DNA of 64,000 nt. Origin: Aureibaculum luteum (lineage in GTDB: Bacteria > Bacteroidota > Bacteroidia > Flavobacteriales > Flavobacteriaceae). The stretch spans positions 1 through 64,000 of the forward strand of contig NZ_QRGD01000008.1 in the NCBI RefSeq assembly GCF_003449015.1. The letters run 5' to 3'. A program made the position numbers and the translations under genes. The first letter of the stretch is position 1. The number at the start of each line of letters is the position of its first letter. This document shows positions 1 through 8,438 of this stretch, one piece after another. Below the pieces are notes generated by a model. The model was not told where the DNA came from. It searched no databases and saw nothing but the letters and a program-made list of their open reading frames with translations.

Positions 1-2528
1 CCATTTGTACCAGCATCACCTTTTTCACCTTGGATACCTTGAGCACCTGTTGCACCATTAATTCCATTCGTTCCGTCAGTACCATTTGTACCAGCACCAC
101 CTTGAGCACCGTCAATGCCATCAATTCCATTTGCACCGTTAGTTCCGTCAGCACCATTTGCACCCGTATCACCTTTTTCACCTTGGATACCTTGAGCACC
201 TGTTGCACCGTCTACACCATTAATTCCATTAGTTCCGTCAGTACCATTTGCACCAGTATCACCTTGTTCACCTTTATCACCTTTAGTACCATTCGTTCCG
301 TCAGTACCATTTGTACCAGCACCACCTTGAGCACCGTCAATGCCATCAATTCCATTTGCACCGTTAGTTCCGTCAGCACCATTTGCACCCGTATCACCTT
401 TTTCACCTTGGATACCTTGAGCACCTGTTGCACCGTCTACACCATTAATTCCATTAGTTCCGTCAGTACCATTTGCACCAGTATCACCTTGTTCACCTTT
501 ATCACCTTTAGTACCATTCGTTCCGTCAGTACCATTTGTACCAGCATCACCTTGAGCACCGTCAATGCCATCAATTCCATTTGCACCGTTAGTTCCGTCA
601 GCACCATTTGCACCCGTATCACCTTTTTCACCTTTTTCACCTTGGATACCTTGAGCACCTGTTGCACCGTCGGCACCATTCGTTCCGTCAGTCCCATTTG
701 TACCAGCATCACCCTGTTCACCTTTATCTCCTTTAGTACCATTCGTTCCGTCAATACCATTTGTACCAGTATCACCTGTTAAACCTTGAATACCTTGAGC
801 ACCTGTTGCACCATCGATACCATTTGCACCCGTATCACCTTTTTCACCTTTATCTCCTTTAGTACCATTAGTTCCGTCAGTACCATTTGTACCAGCATCA
901 CCTTTTTCACCTTGGATACCTTGAGCACCTGATGCACCGTCTACACCGTTAATTCCATTCGTTCCGTCAGTACCATTTGTACCAGCATCACCCTGTTCAC
1001 CTTTATCTCCTTTAGTACCATTAGTTCCGTCAGCACCATTTGTTCCATCAATACCGTTAATTCCGTCGATACCATTTGTACCAGCATCACCTTGTTCACC
1101 TTTAGTACCATTCGTTCCGTCAGTACCATTTGCACCAGTATCACCTGTTAAACCTTGAGCACCCGTTGCACCGTCAGCACCATTTATACCAGCATCACCT
1201 TGTTCACCTTTATCTCCTTTAGTACCATTTGCACCAGTGTCACCTTTTTCACCTTGAGCACCCGTTACACCGTTAGTACCGTTTGTTCCGTTTGTACCAT
1301 CAGTTCCTTCTAAAGAAGTTAACCATGCAGCTTCAGTTCCTGAAAAACCATTAGCTATAGCTACTTGATACGCTGAATCTCCATCATCACCCTTATCACC
1401 TTTTTCTCCTTTTAATAGGATTGGTGTTAAATCAATTTGTTCAGTACCACCATTTTCTAATGTTAATGTAATAGTGTTGGTTGTGTTATCTAAACTAAAA
1501 TCCGATATTTTTTGATTGTCTGTATTGTCTAAGTAATTACTTAAATCGACCGTACCACCATCTTCTAAAGTTAAGATGTTGTTATCAATACTTAATTTTT
1601 GATCATCAGAACTAGAACTAGCAATATCTACAGTTTGTGTATTCCCATTTTCTAATGTAATGGTAAGCATAGAACCAGCTAAACTAAAATCAGATATTTT
1701 TTGATTGTCTGTATTGTCTAAGTAATTACTTAAATTGACAGTACCACCATCTTCCAACGTTAAGATGTTGTTATCAATACTTAATTTTTGATCATCAGAA
1801 CTAGAACTAGCAATGTCTACAGTTTGTGTATTACCATTTTCTAATGTAATGGTAAGCATAGAACCAGCTAAACTAAAATCCGATATTTTTTGATTGTCTG
1901 TATTGTCTAAGTAATTACTTAAATCAACCGTACCACCATCTTCCAACGTTAAAATGTTGTTATCAATACTTAATTTTTGATCATCAGAACTAGAACTAGC
2001 AATGTCTACAGTTTGTGTATTACCATTTTCTAATGTAATGGTAAGCATAGAACCAGCTAAACTAAAATCCGATATTTTTTGATTGTCTGTATTGTCTAAG
2101 TAATTACTTAAATCGACCATACCACCATCTTCTAAAGTTAAGATGTTATTGTTGATACTTAATTTTTGATCGTCTGTATTTATGAATTTTGATAAATCTA
2201 CCGTACCACCATCTACTAAACTAAGGATGTTGGTATTTGAATCAAAGCTTAATTTTTGATTATCAGTACCTGTATCACATAAATTGGTCCAGATTGTGGA
2301 GTATTGAAAAACACATTTTTCATCAGTATTGTAAACTAATGCTCCATTTAAGGGAGTCATATTGTTCATCTCAATGTTGGTTATTCTTGTCAAAACAAAT
2401 GCTTTGTTAGAGCTCTCTAGCTCCAATAAAGAAGAAGAGTCTATAGTATTTGGGTTTTCTCCTATTTTAACCTGACCGTAGACAGCAGATGAAACTAGAA
2501 GAAGGAATAAAAATTTAAATATTTTCAT
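1..2528 (-). CDS. Secreted collagen-like repeat protein (3' end outside window)
   Basis: The gene starts with ATG at 2528 and stays open to base 1, so the C-terminus is missing. The protein begins with a signal peptide (MKIFKFLFLLLVSSAVYG, then Q). A short head of about 85 residues follows, then about three and a half copies of a 63-residue unit (motifs DDQKLSIDNNILTLEDGGTV and NYLDNTDNQKISDFSLAGS), then a hinge containing KGEKGDKGDDGDSAYQVAIA and GTEAAWLTSLEG, which resembles linkers in phage-fibre and bacterial collagen-like proteins. From about 1300 down to base 1 there are uninterrupted Gly-X-Y triplets rich in GTNGTDG, KGDKGEQGD and GAQGIQGEKG. Such regions fold as collagen triple helices in known families. 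It is probably a surface or secreted adhesive or structural fibre. A T9SS or anchoring tail may lie beyond the window. The function is inferred. Confidence 0.85.
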   Translation of the reverse strand, partial: MKIFKFLFLLLVSSAVYGQVKIGENPNTIDSSSLLELESSNKAFVLTRITNIEMNNMTPLNGALVYNTDEKCVFQYSTIWTNLCDTGTDNQKLSFDSNTNILSLVDGGTVDLSKFINTDDQKLSINNNILTLEDGGMVDLSNYLDNTDNQKISDFSLAGSMLTITLENGNTQTVDIASSSSDDQKLSIDNNILTLEDGGTVDLSNYLDNTDNQKISDFSLAGSMLTITLENGNTQTVDIASSSSDDQKLSIDNNILTLEDGGTVNLSNYLDNTDNQKISDFSLAGSMLTITLENGNTQTVDIASSSSDDQKLSIDNNILTLEDGGTVDLSNYLDNTDNQKISDFSLDNTTNTITLTLENGGTEQIDLTPILLKGEKGDKGDDGDSAYQVAIANGFSGTEAAWLTSLEGTDGTNGTNGTNGVTGAQGEKGDTGANGTKGDKGEQGDAGINGADGATGAQGLTGDTGANGTDGTNGTKGEQGDAGTNGIDGINGIDGTNGADGTNGTKGDKGEQGDAGTNGTDGTNGINGVDGASGAQGIQGEKGDAGTNGTDGTNGTKGDKGEKGDTGANGIDGATGAQGIQGLTGDTGTNGIDGTNGTKGDKGEQGDAGTNGTDGTNGADGATGAQGIQGEKGEKGDTGANGADGTNGANGIDGIDGAQGDAGTNGTDGTNGTKGDKGEQGDTGANGTDGTNGINGVDGATGAQGIQGEKGDTGANGADGTNGANGIDGIDGAQGGAGTNGTDGTNGTKGDKGEQGDTGANGTDGTNGINGVDGATGAQGIQGEKGDTGANGADGTNGANGIDGIDGAQGGAGTNGTDGTNGINGATGAQGIQGEKGDAGTN
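101..685 (-). repeat. 225-bp tandem repeats inside the collagen-like gene
   Basis: The unit beginning CTTGAGCACCGTCAATGCC (plus strand) starts at 101, 326 and 551, exactly 225 bp (75 residues, 25 Gly-X-Y triplets) apart. Copies 101-325 and 326-550 differ at very few bases. The third copy gains 9 bp (an extra KGE triplet) near 625 and then diverges. Near-identity at synonymous sites indicates recent amplification or gene conversion. Confidence 0.9.
1504..2140 (-). repeat. 189-bp (63-residue) tandem repeats in the stalk
   Basis: The marker GATATTTTTTGATTG (plus strand) recurs at 1504, 1693, 1882 and 2071, each 189 bp apart. Units differ by only a few, mostly silent, bases. Each unit encodes DDQKLSIDNN...LEDGGTVDLSNYLDN...ISDFSLAGSMLTITLENGN, which looks like alternating short beta-strands. 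The copy number is likely to vary between strains. Confidence 0.9.
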
Positions 2529-2949
2529 AGCAGGGGTATTTACTTTTTTTATCTTTTTTAAATTGAAATTATTATGCATGCATAACTGTTAATTAATGAT
2601 GTAACAACTTCAATGGTGTTCTTCCCCAATAAAAGCTATTGTTTTTTTTGTAAAATAATTGGAAATGAAAAAGTTAGACTATCAATAAAACAGATTTATA
2701 CAGCTGTTTTTATCAATTTGGTTAACTTAGCATCAAATAATTAGTAATAACTCCCTAAAACCTAAAAATGATGAAAGATTTTAAAATCAGAAATTATTTT
2801 ATTACTTAAGATAAAATTTTGGGTTATTCGTAAAAGGTTAGTAATTTCATAGTTCCACTTATGTTGTATTGGGAAAACGGCGAAATTTCAATAATATTAT
2901 GCGTGCATATTATTTACACAGGTTAATTATGGGAGGTATTATACTTATT
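2529..2949. other. Intergenic region, no gene seen
   Basis: This 421-bp AT-rich gap separates the collagen-like gene's start from the end of the ATP-grasp gene; both are on the minus strand. I see no convincing ORF or paired TTG/TAnnTTTG promoter. A perfect 12-bp palindrome TATGCATGCATA lies at 2573-2584, and a one-mismatch copy TATGCGTGCATA at 2898-2909, near the two ends of the gap. Confidence 0.5.
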
Positions 2950-3999
2950 TTAATGTTTTTTAAGTAATTGAGCATATGCTTTCAACCAAAACATTTCTTT
3001 TAAAAAAGGAATAAGTGAAGGGTAAGGTATTTTAAAGTTGTTATGGTTTTTTCTGGCAATCTTATTCATTATTCTCCAATGATTTAAGATTGTTTTTAGA
3101 GACACAAAATAGTTAGATTTATCAGTGTCATAAATATGGGTAGGTTCCGCAATTACACCGTTAAGTTCAAGTATTTTAAAATCTTTCGCTTTTTTTAGTT
3201 TATCTAATGTTTTAAATTTTATATCGAAACGACCATAGTTGAAATCGGGTATATTTGCAGTTAATTTATCTAAAAATTGCTCTAATTCATTATCAATTAA
3301 ATGATTCCCATTAACAAATTGAGTTCCTTTAGAATGGTTTCCTATAACCGTTAGCCTTATAATTTCTCCTCTATTAGGAATAGTATTAAGTTTGTTTTTA
3401 TGTAAATTCTGAAATAACTTATAGTATAAAAAGGCACGATTATCAATTAAAATTAATTGAGATAAGTTATCTACACCATTACCAGTAACAGTAATAAATT
3501 TCTTTAATGTAATAGAAGTAATTTTACCTTTGTTTTCTCCTGGAATTTTATAATAAAACAAGCCACATTCTTCAGTAAATGCTGCATATTCTTGTAAAAT
3601 AATGTCTATTGATATTTCTTTAAGATAATTTTCTAAATCAGTTATGGTGTCAATTTTTTTAACCAAAAAACCTCTAAAACCAATATCTGGCTTAGCTATT
3701 AAGGGAAAAATTATTTGTGCTTTTTTTAAAGAATCTAAAACTGAATTAAATTCAGTAGTTGGAGAAATTAGTAAGGATTTAGGGATATAAGCTTCAGGTA
3801 ATAAACCAAGGGTTTTATATTTAGATTCAGTACCCATCCCCGAATATTTAATAGCTGGATTTACTGCTAAAAAAAAAGTTAAACTTCTGGCTAAAATTGA
3901 TTTATATAAGAAATAGGGGATAAGGGGAACATAGAATAGATAGGTAGGCCAATGTTCGGAATGAAAAATTTTTGTTAATAAAATTCTAGCTCTTATCAT
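2950..3999 (-). CDS. ATP-grasp domain protein, unknown substrate
   Basis: This is a protein of about 350 residues with an ATP-grasp fold. IAKPDIGFRGFLVKK supplies the ATP-binding lysine region. LQEYAAFTEECGLFYY forms the central hinge. YGRFDIKFK and the late LELNGVIAEPTHIYD carry the acidic and Asn metal ligands. Relatives are often labelled D-alanine-D-alanine ligase-like, but the true substrate is not evident. The longest reading begins with TTG at 4017. I prefer ATG at 3999 because AAGGA lies 7 nt upstream; ATG at 4008 is another option. It overlaps the upstream small membrane-protein gene by 14 bp and follows murQ, so it is probably co-transcribed with a cell-wall sugar recycling gene. 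A role in wall or cofactor peptide ligation is inference only. Confidence 0.7.
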   Translation of the reverse strand: MIRARILLTKIFHSEHWPTYLFYVPLIPYFLYKSILARSLTFFLAVNPAIKYSGMGTESKYKTLGLLPEAYIPKSLLISPTTEFNSVLDSLKKAQIIFPLIAKPDIGFRGFLVKKIDTITDLENYLKEISIDIILQEYAAFTEECGLFYYKIPGENKGKITSITLKKFITVTGNGVDNLSQLILIDNRAFLYYKLFQNLHKNKLNTIPNRGEIIRLTVIGNHSKGTQFVNGNHLIDNELEQFLDKLTANIPDFNYGRFDIKFKTLDKLKKAKDFKILELNGVIAEPTHIYDTDKSNYFVSLKTILNHWRIMNKIARKNHNNFKIPYPSLIPFLKEMFWLKAYAQLLKKH

Positions 4000-4228
4000 T
4001 CGCTTCATCCTTGTCAAAAATAAATCTTGAAATTTTCATTAAGCCATATGCAGTTGACAAAATTGCAACTAACCCTAAGGCTAACCCTAAAATCAAAAAT
4101 ATATAATTACCATCTTTTTTCAAAGCTTTAAACCCAATTGTAATAACTACTGGGGCAATAAAAAACAGCGGAAAGGCTATGCCTAAAAATTTTAATGCAC
4201 CAAATAATGTGGGTTTATTCTTTTTCAA
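3986..4228 (-). CDS. Small two-helix membrane protein (DUF6095-like)
   Basis: The product has 80 residues with two hydrophobic helices, at about 14-34 (LGIAFPLFFIAPVVITIGF) and 43-65 (FLILGLALGLVAILSTAYG). A lysine-rich loop lies between them, and the tail DKDEANDKS is charged. It looks like the small flavobacterial inner-membrane family I know as DUF6095, recalled from the pattern rather than searched. The start codon overlaps the end of murQ by 14 bp, and its own end overlaps the next gene by 14 bp, so the three genes form a tight minus-strand operon with probable translational coupling. Function unknown. Confidence 0.7.
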   Translation of the reverse strand: MKKNKPTLFGALKFLGIAFPLFFIAPVVITIGFKALKKDGNYIFLILGLALGLVAILSTAYGLMKISRFIFDKDEANDKS

Positions 4229-5036
4229 GGAGATAATTATTTATGGCATTTCTAACATTACCATATTTTTTAATGAGTGTTTCTGCTAAAGGTCTTTCAA
4301 TATTAAGTTCTTTCATTAACATTTTATGACCTCTATCTACTAGTTTATTGTTAGAAAGCTGCATGTCAATCATTTTGTTACCTTTTACTTTTCCTAACTG
4401 AATCATAATGGTAGTTGTAATCATGTTTAGCACCATCTTTTGAGCCGTACCGGCCTTCATTCGTGAGCTACCTGTAACAAATTCAGGCCCTACAACTACA
4501 ACAATAGGATATTTTGCAGTTAATGCTAATGGACTTGCATCATTACAAGTAATACAACCTGTAATAATTCCTTTTTCATTACATTTTTCTAAGGCAGAAA
4601 TAACATAAGGTGTTGTACCTGATGCTGCAATACCTACTACAACATCTTTATCTGAAATATCATAGTCTTGTAAGTCTTTCCAGCCTTGCGTTTTAGAATC
4701 TTCCGCATTTTCAACTGCTTTTCTAATAGCAATATCGCCACCTGCAATTAAACCAATTACAAGATCAAAAGGAACACCAAAAGTTGGAGGACATTCAGAG
4801 GCATCTAAAACACCTAATCGACCACTTGTGCCTGCTCCAATATAAAACAAACGTCCACCATCTCTCAATTTAGGAACAGCTGGTGTAACTAAATTTTCTA
4901 TTTGCGGAATTGCTTTTTCTACAGCTTGAGCTACTGTTTTATCTTCATTATTTATATTGGTTAACAATTCATTAATACTCATCTTGTCAAGATGAGTATA
5001 ATTAGAGTCTTGTTCGGTGGTTTTAGTAAAGTTCAT
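4215..5036 (-). CDS. murQ: N-acetylmuramic acid 6-phosphate etherase
   Basis: MurQ cleaves the lactyl ether of MurNAc-6-phosphate to give GlcNAc-6-phosphate and D-lactate during peptidoglycan recycling in the cytoplasm. The SIS domain is clear: YIGAGTSGRLGVLDASECPP at about residues 66-85 is the family signature, followed by GLIAGGDIAIRKAVENAED and VVGIAASGTTPYV, then GSSRMKAGTAQKMVLNM. The length of 273 residues is slightly shorter than the roughly 300 of E. coli MurQ, with a reduced C-terminal helical part. ATG at 5036. It is the first gene of the operon with the small membrane protein and the ATP-grasp protein. A TATTTTTG box on the minus strand at 5065-5072 may be its promoter, but no well-spaced TTG partner is seen. 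Confidence 0.93.
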   Translation of the reverse strand: MNFTKTTEQDSNYTHLDKMSINELLTNINNEDKTVAQAVEKAIPQIENLVTPAVPKLRDGGRLFYIGAGTSGRLGVLDASECPPTFGVPFDLVIGLIAGGDIAIRKAVENAEDSKTQGWKDLQDYDISDKDVVVGIAASGTTPYVISALEKCNEKGIITGCITCNDASPLALTAKYPIVVVVGPEFVTGSSRMKAGTAQKMVLNMITTTIMIQLGKVKGNKMIDMQLSNNKLVDRGHKMLMKELNIERPLAETLIKKYGNVRNAINNYLLEKE

Positions 5037-5090
5037 TTTATTATTGTGGTTAGTACTTAAAATTCAAAAATACATTATTTTTTATTCAAC

Positions 5091-5903
5091 TTACTGAATT
5101 TCGTATGTGAATTCATCTACTTCTGATAATCTGAAATAGCCTAATGGATAATTTTCTTTGTTTGTTGTATTAATACAGTTGCCTCTCACAGTAGCTGGTT
5201 GCGTTTCAAAAGGCCCTCCACCGCCATCACTTGTCTGTTGTAAAAGTATAAACATAAATTCATAATATCGCTCAGAAGTACCATAAGACCTTATTTTTAT
5301 TTCGTTACCAACTTCTAAATCCTCATCAGAAAAGTAGGCAAATATCTCATTACCATTGACAAACTCATCTTTAAAAACTTCTAACGTAGGTAATGTGGGT
5401 ATATCATTCGAAAATTCAAGAAGATAGTAATTGTCTTCATTTTCAGGATCTTGTGTATAGGCTTTAATTTCATAGTCTTCAGCTAAAAAACCACCAGTTT
5501 GGCTTTGCTCAATGCGTGTTATTGGACTAACAGATTTTAAGGTTTCTGAGGCAATATAGGTTTCGCTATTATAAACTATTGTTAATTGGTATGTTTCATC
5601 AATAACAGGGCTAAATGTATTATTTGTATAATACCCAGAATCACCTTCTTCGGCAAATACAAATTCAGTATTTTGTGAATTGGTTATTTTAACTTCAGCA
5701 TTATTAGCAGGAGGAATAATTGTATCGAAATAGGGAGCAGAAAGGCTTAACTTAATCAATTGTGAACTACCGGAAGTTCCTTTTAGCCAGTTGATTGAGG
5801 CGTCAATAATCAGTCTTGGTTCTGATTGAGGTAAATCTACATCAATAACATCTTCACAAGATATAAAACCAATCAACACAATAAAAAACAATATTTTTTT
5901 CAT
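5091..5903 (-). CDS. DUF4249 lipoprotein, partner of the TonB receptor
   Basis: This is a 270-residue lipoprotein with the signal peptide MKKILFFIVLIGFISC; the Cys is the lipidation site. The next segment, EDVIDVDLPQSEPRLIIDAS, is the hallmark start of DUF4249 proteins. The rest is predicted beta-rich (NAEVKITN, GDSGYYTN, YQLTIVYNSETY). In Bacteroidota, DUF4249 genes commonly follow a TonB-dependent receptor in the position otherwise held by a SusD-type lipoprotein. Here the gene starts 7 bp after the receptor's stop, so the two are one operon. It is probably a surface-exposed lid or accessory of the outer-membrane transporter. The substrate is not identifiable. Confidence 0.88.
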   Translation of the reverse strand: MKKILFFIVLIGFISCEDVIDVDLPQSEPRLIIDASINWLKGTSGSSQLIKLSLSAPYFDTIIPPANNAEVKITNSQNTEFVFAEEGDSGYYTNNTFSPVIDETYQLTIVYNSETYIASETLKSVSPITRIEQSQTGGFLAEDYEIKAYTQDPENEDNYYLLEFSNDIPTLPTLEVFKDEFVNGNEIFAYFSDEDLEVGNEIKIRSYGTSERYYEFMFILLQQTSDGGGGPFETQPATVRGNCINTTNKENYPLGYFRLSEVDEFTYEIQ

Positions 5904-5910
5904 AATCTTC

Positions 5911-8286
5911 TTAAAATCTAAAATTATAAGATATAGAAGGAACTATACCGAAAATGGATAATCGTGTGGCTTCGTTAACCCCAGTTTCATTATTAGTACT
6001 AAAATTTATGGAAGCGGCATTTTTTCTATTGTAAATATTATAAAGACCAAAAACCCATTCGCTTTGCCACCCTTTGTTCTTATTTGGCTTTGGTACATAA
6101 TTCGCTGAAATATCTAAGCGATGATACGATGGTAATCTAAATTCATTTCTAGCTGTAAAACTAGGAATAGTAACACCATTATATTGATATTGCGAATTAG
6201 GGAAGGTAGTGGGTTGACCCGTTTGAAATAAAAAATTAGAGCTAAAGGTCCATTTTTTATTCAACTCATAACTTCCGGTTAAAGAAATATCATGGGTTTT
6301 GTCATATCCTGTTTTATACCAATTGCCATTATTTATACCAATTTCTGAAACTGTTCTTCCTGGAGTTTTTTGTTCAGATCGAGATAAGGTGTAAGCCAAC
6401 CAACCTTTAAATTTTCCTTGATTTTTTCTCAATAAAAATTCTAAACCATAAGCTCTTGCTTCACCATTAAGTATAACTTGCTCAATAGCATTGTTCGCAA
6501 TTAAATCTGCTCCATCAACATAATCAATACGGTTTTTAATATCCTTAAAAAAACTTTCCACTTCAACCGAATATTTATCATCATTAATACTTTTAAAGTA
6601 TCCAATAGCGTATTGATTTAGCAATTGAGGTTTTATGTATTTACCGCTAGGAGCCCAAACATCTAAAGGCGTTGGTGAGCTGGTATTAGATAGTAAATGC
6701 AAATACTGACTCATTTTGTTATAACTCAACTTTACGGATGAGACATCATTTAGTTGATAAGCTAATGAGAATCGAGGTTCTAAATTACCAAATGATTTTA
6801 TGGTTTCACTTCTTTTTAGTGATTGCGTTCCGATGGGTTCCGCTTTCTCATAAATCTGAAGGGCTTCGTTAAAAATAATAGGATTATCATTTTCATAAAT
6901 ATTTAATTCGTCCTGCCCTAAGCGAATAAAGGAACTGTATCTCAATCCATATGATAGGGCTAACTTATCAGTTAGCTGATGTTCAGCATCAATGTATAAT
7001 GCATTTTCAAAAGCATATTTGTCTATTAACTTAAAACGATTAATACCTGAAGTTGGCGTTGACGGTTCAATTTCGCCAGGATTGAATTTGTAATAAATAC
7101 TATTTAAACCATATTCTAATTTAAATGTATTACTCAAATAGTGTTTAAAATCATATTTAACATTAAAGTTTTGGATACCTGAATTCCAATTGAATTCTAC
7201 TAAATTTAATTTTAACCCATAATAGTAATCCGAATAAATCAATGAAACATTAGAAAATAATTTATCTGAAAATAGATGATTCCATCTAAAATTTACGACG
7301 GTATTTCCATAGGTATTTTGGAAGCTATCAGAAATACTAAAAACATCTCTACCAAAATAGCCAGATAAATATATATTATTATTTGGGTTTAATTTATAAC
7401 TTAATTTAGTGTTTAAATCATAAAAATAAGCCACATTGTCAAGATCAAAAAGGGGTAAAAATAAATGAGCATACGAACCCCTACCACCGAGTAAAAAAGA
7501 TCCTTTGTCCTTTTTTAATGGGCCTTCTAACAGTAACCTACTTGAAACAATGCCTATACCGCCATTGGCATGAAATGTTTTACTATTCCCTTCTTTTTGA
7601 TAGATATCTAAAACGGAAGAGACTCTACCACCATATCTAGCAGGTATACCTCCTTTATATAATTTTAAATCTTTTATAGCGTCGGGATTAAAAACGGAGA
7701 AGAAACCAAATAAATGTGATGAGTTATATATTGTTGCTTCATCTAATAAAATTAAATTTTGATCTGCAGCACCACCACGGACATTGAACCCAGATGATCC
7801 TTCACCAGCATTAGTAACTCCGGGTAATAATGTAATAGATTTTATAACATCAACTTCTCCTAGTACCACAGGCATTTGCTTTATTGTAGCGGAAGTTAGT
7901 GCATTAACACTCATTTGCGGTTTTCTGATATTGAGTTTTTCGACATTTTCTTTTATGATAACTTCATCTAGTGCTTCTGTAGTTTCTTCTAAATTAAAGT
8001 TTTTAGAAATATCATTTTCTAAAATGATACTCGTTTCAATATCTTTAAAACCTATATAGCTTATGAGCACATTATATGTTCCTTCTGGTAATGTTATAGA
8101 GTAGAACCCATATTCATTCGTAGTGGTACCAGTTTGTAACTCGGGAAAAACAATTGAGACTCCGATAAGCGTTTCATTACTGGATTTTTCTGAAATAGTT
8201 CCACTTAATGTGAATTTTTCTTGAGAGAAAAGGTGAGTCCCATAAAATAAAAGAAATAGGAGTGAAGTTAGTTTTAGTTTGCTCAA
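5911..8286 (-). CDS. TonB-dependent outer-membrane receptor
   Basis: This is a 791-residue outer-membrane transporter. The signal peptide ends near THLFSQ. A carboxypeptidase-regulatory-like domain covers about 25-105 (LSGTISEKSSNETLIGVSIV). The plug domain at about 110-230 contains SGFNVRGGAADQNLILLD and IPARYGGRVSSVLDIY, and the rest is a beta-barrel ending in SISYNFRF, whose final Phe fits BAM recognition. The start is TTG at 8286: an in-frame stop lies a few codons upstream, and no ATG occurs before the mature region, so TTG is well supported. The DUF4249 lipoprotein follows immediately. No SusD homologue or carbohydrate enzyme is adjacent, so the substrate cannot be assigned. Confidence 0.93.
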   Translation of the reverse strand: MSKLKLTSLLFLLFYGTHLFSQEKFTLSGTISEKSSNETLIGVSIVFPELQTGTTTNEYGFYSITLPEGTYNVLISYIGFKDIETSIILENDISKNFNLEETTEALDEVIIKENVEKLNIRKPQMSVNALTSATIKQMPVVLGEVDVIKSITLLPGVTNAGEGSSGFNVRGGAADQNLILLDEATIYNSSHLFGFFSVFNPDAIKDLKLYKGGIPARYGGRVSSVLDIYQKEGNSKTFHANGGIGIVSSRLLLEGPLKKDKGSFLLGGRGSYAHLFLPLFDLDNVAYFYDLNTKLSYKLNPNNNIYLSGYFGRDVFSISDSFQNTYGNTVVNFRWNHLFSDKLFSNVSLIYSDYYYGLKLNLVEFNWNSGIQNFNVKYDFKHYLSNTFKLEYGLNSIYYKFNPGEIEPSTPTSGINRFKLIDKYAFENALYIDAEHQLTDKLALSYGLRYSSFIRLGQDELNIYENDNPIIFNEALQIYEKAEPIGTQSLKRSETIKSFGNLEPRFSLAYQLNDVSSVKLSYNKMSQYLHLLSNTSSPTPLDVWAPSGKYIKPQLLNQYAIGYFKSINDDKYSVEVESFFKDIKNRIDYVDGADLIANNAIEQVILNGEARAYGLEFLLRKNQGKFKGWLAYTLSRSEQKTPGRTVSEIGINNGNWYKTGYDKTHDISLTGSYELNKKWTFSSNFLFQTGQPTTFPNSQYQYNGVTIPSFTARNEFRLPSYHRLDISANYVPKPNKNKGWQSEWVFGLYNIYNRKNAASINFSTNNETGVNEATRLSIFGIVPSISYNFRF

Positions 8287-8313
8287 ATTATCAAATTTTC
8301 AAGTAAAAATATT

Positions 8314-8340
8314 AAAAAAAGCCGCTTGAAAGCCGCTTTT
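8314..8340 (-). terminator. Probable terminator after the tolC-like gene
   Basis: On the minus strand, AAAAGCGGC and GCGGCTTTTTTT bracket an imperfect hairpin (AAAAGC/GCTTTT outer arms, GCT/AGC inner arms) followed by a run of seven T. It lies between the end of the efflux gene (8439) and the start of the TonB receptor (8286). Confidence 0.5.
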
Positions 8341-8438
8341 AACTTTTATTTAATATAATATTAAATTTTAATAAATAGAATTTATACAATTGATTTGGCT
8401 TATTACTTCTTTATTATGCCTTAAAATTGATCTAAATT

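Noticed and set aside
30-1144. Long frames on the plus strand and in other minus frames across the collagen-like repeats
   Set aside because: They are by-products of 9-bp periodicity. The real frame runs from the ATG at 2528 with a signal peptide and gives strict Gly-X-Y triplets.
101-2140. CRISPR array
   Set aside because: The repeats are 225 and 189 bp, contiguous and coding, with no short repeat/unique spacer pattern and no cas gene.
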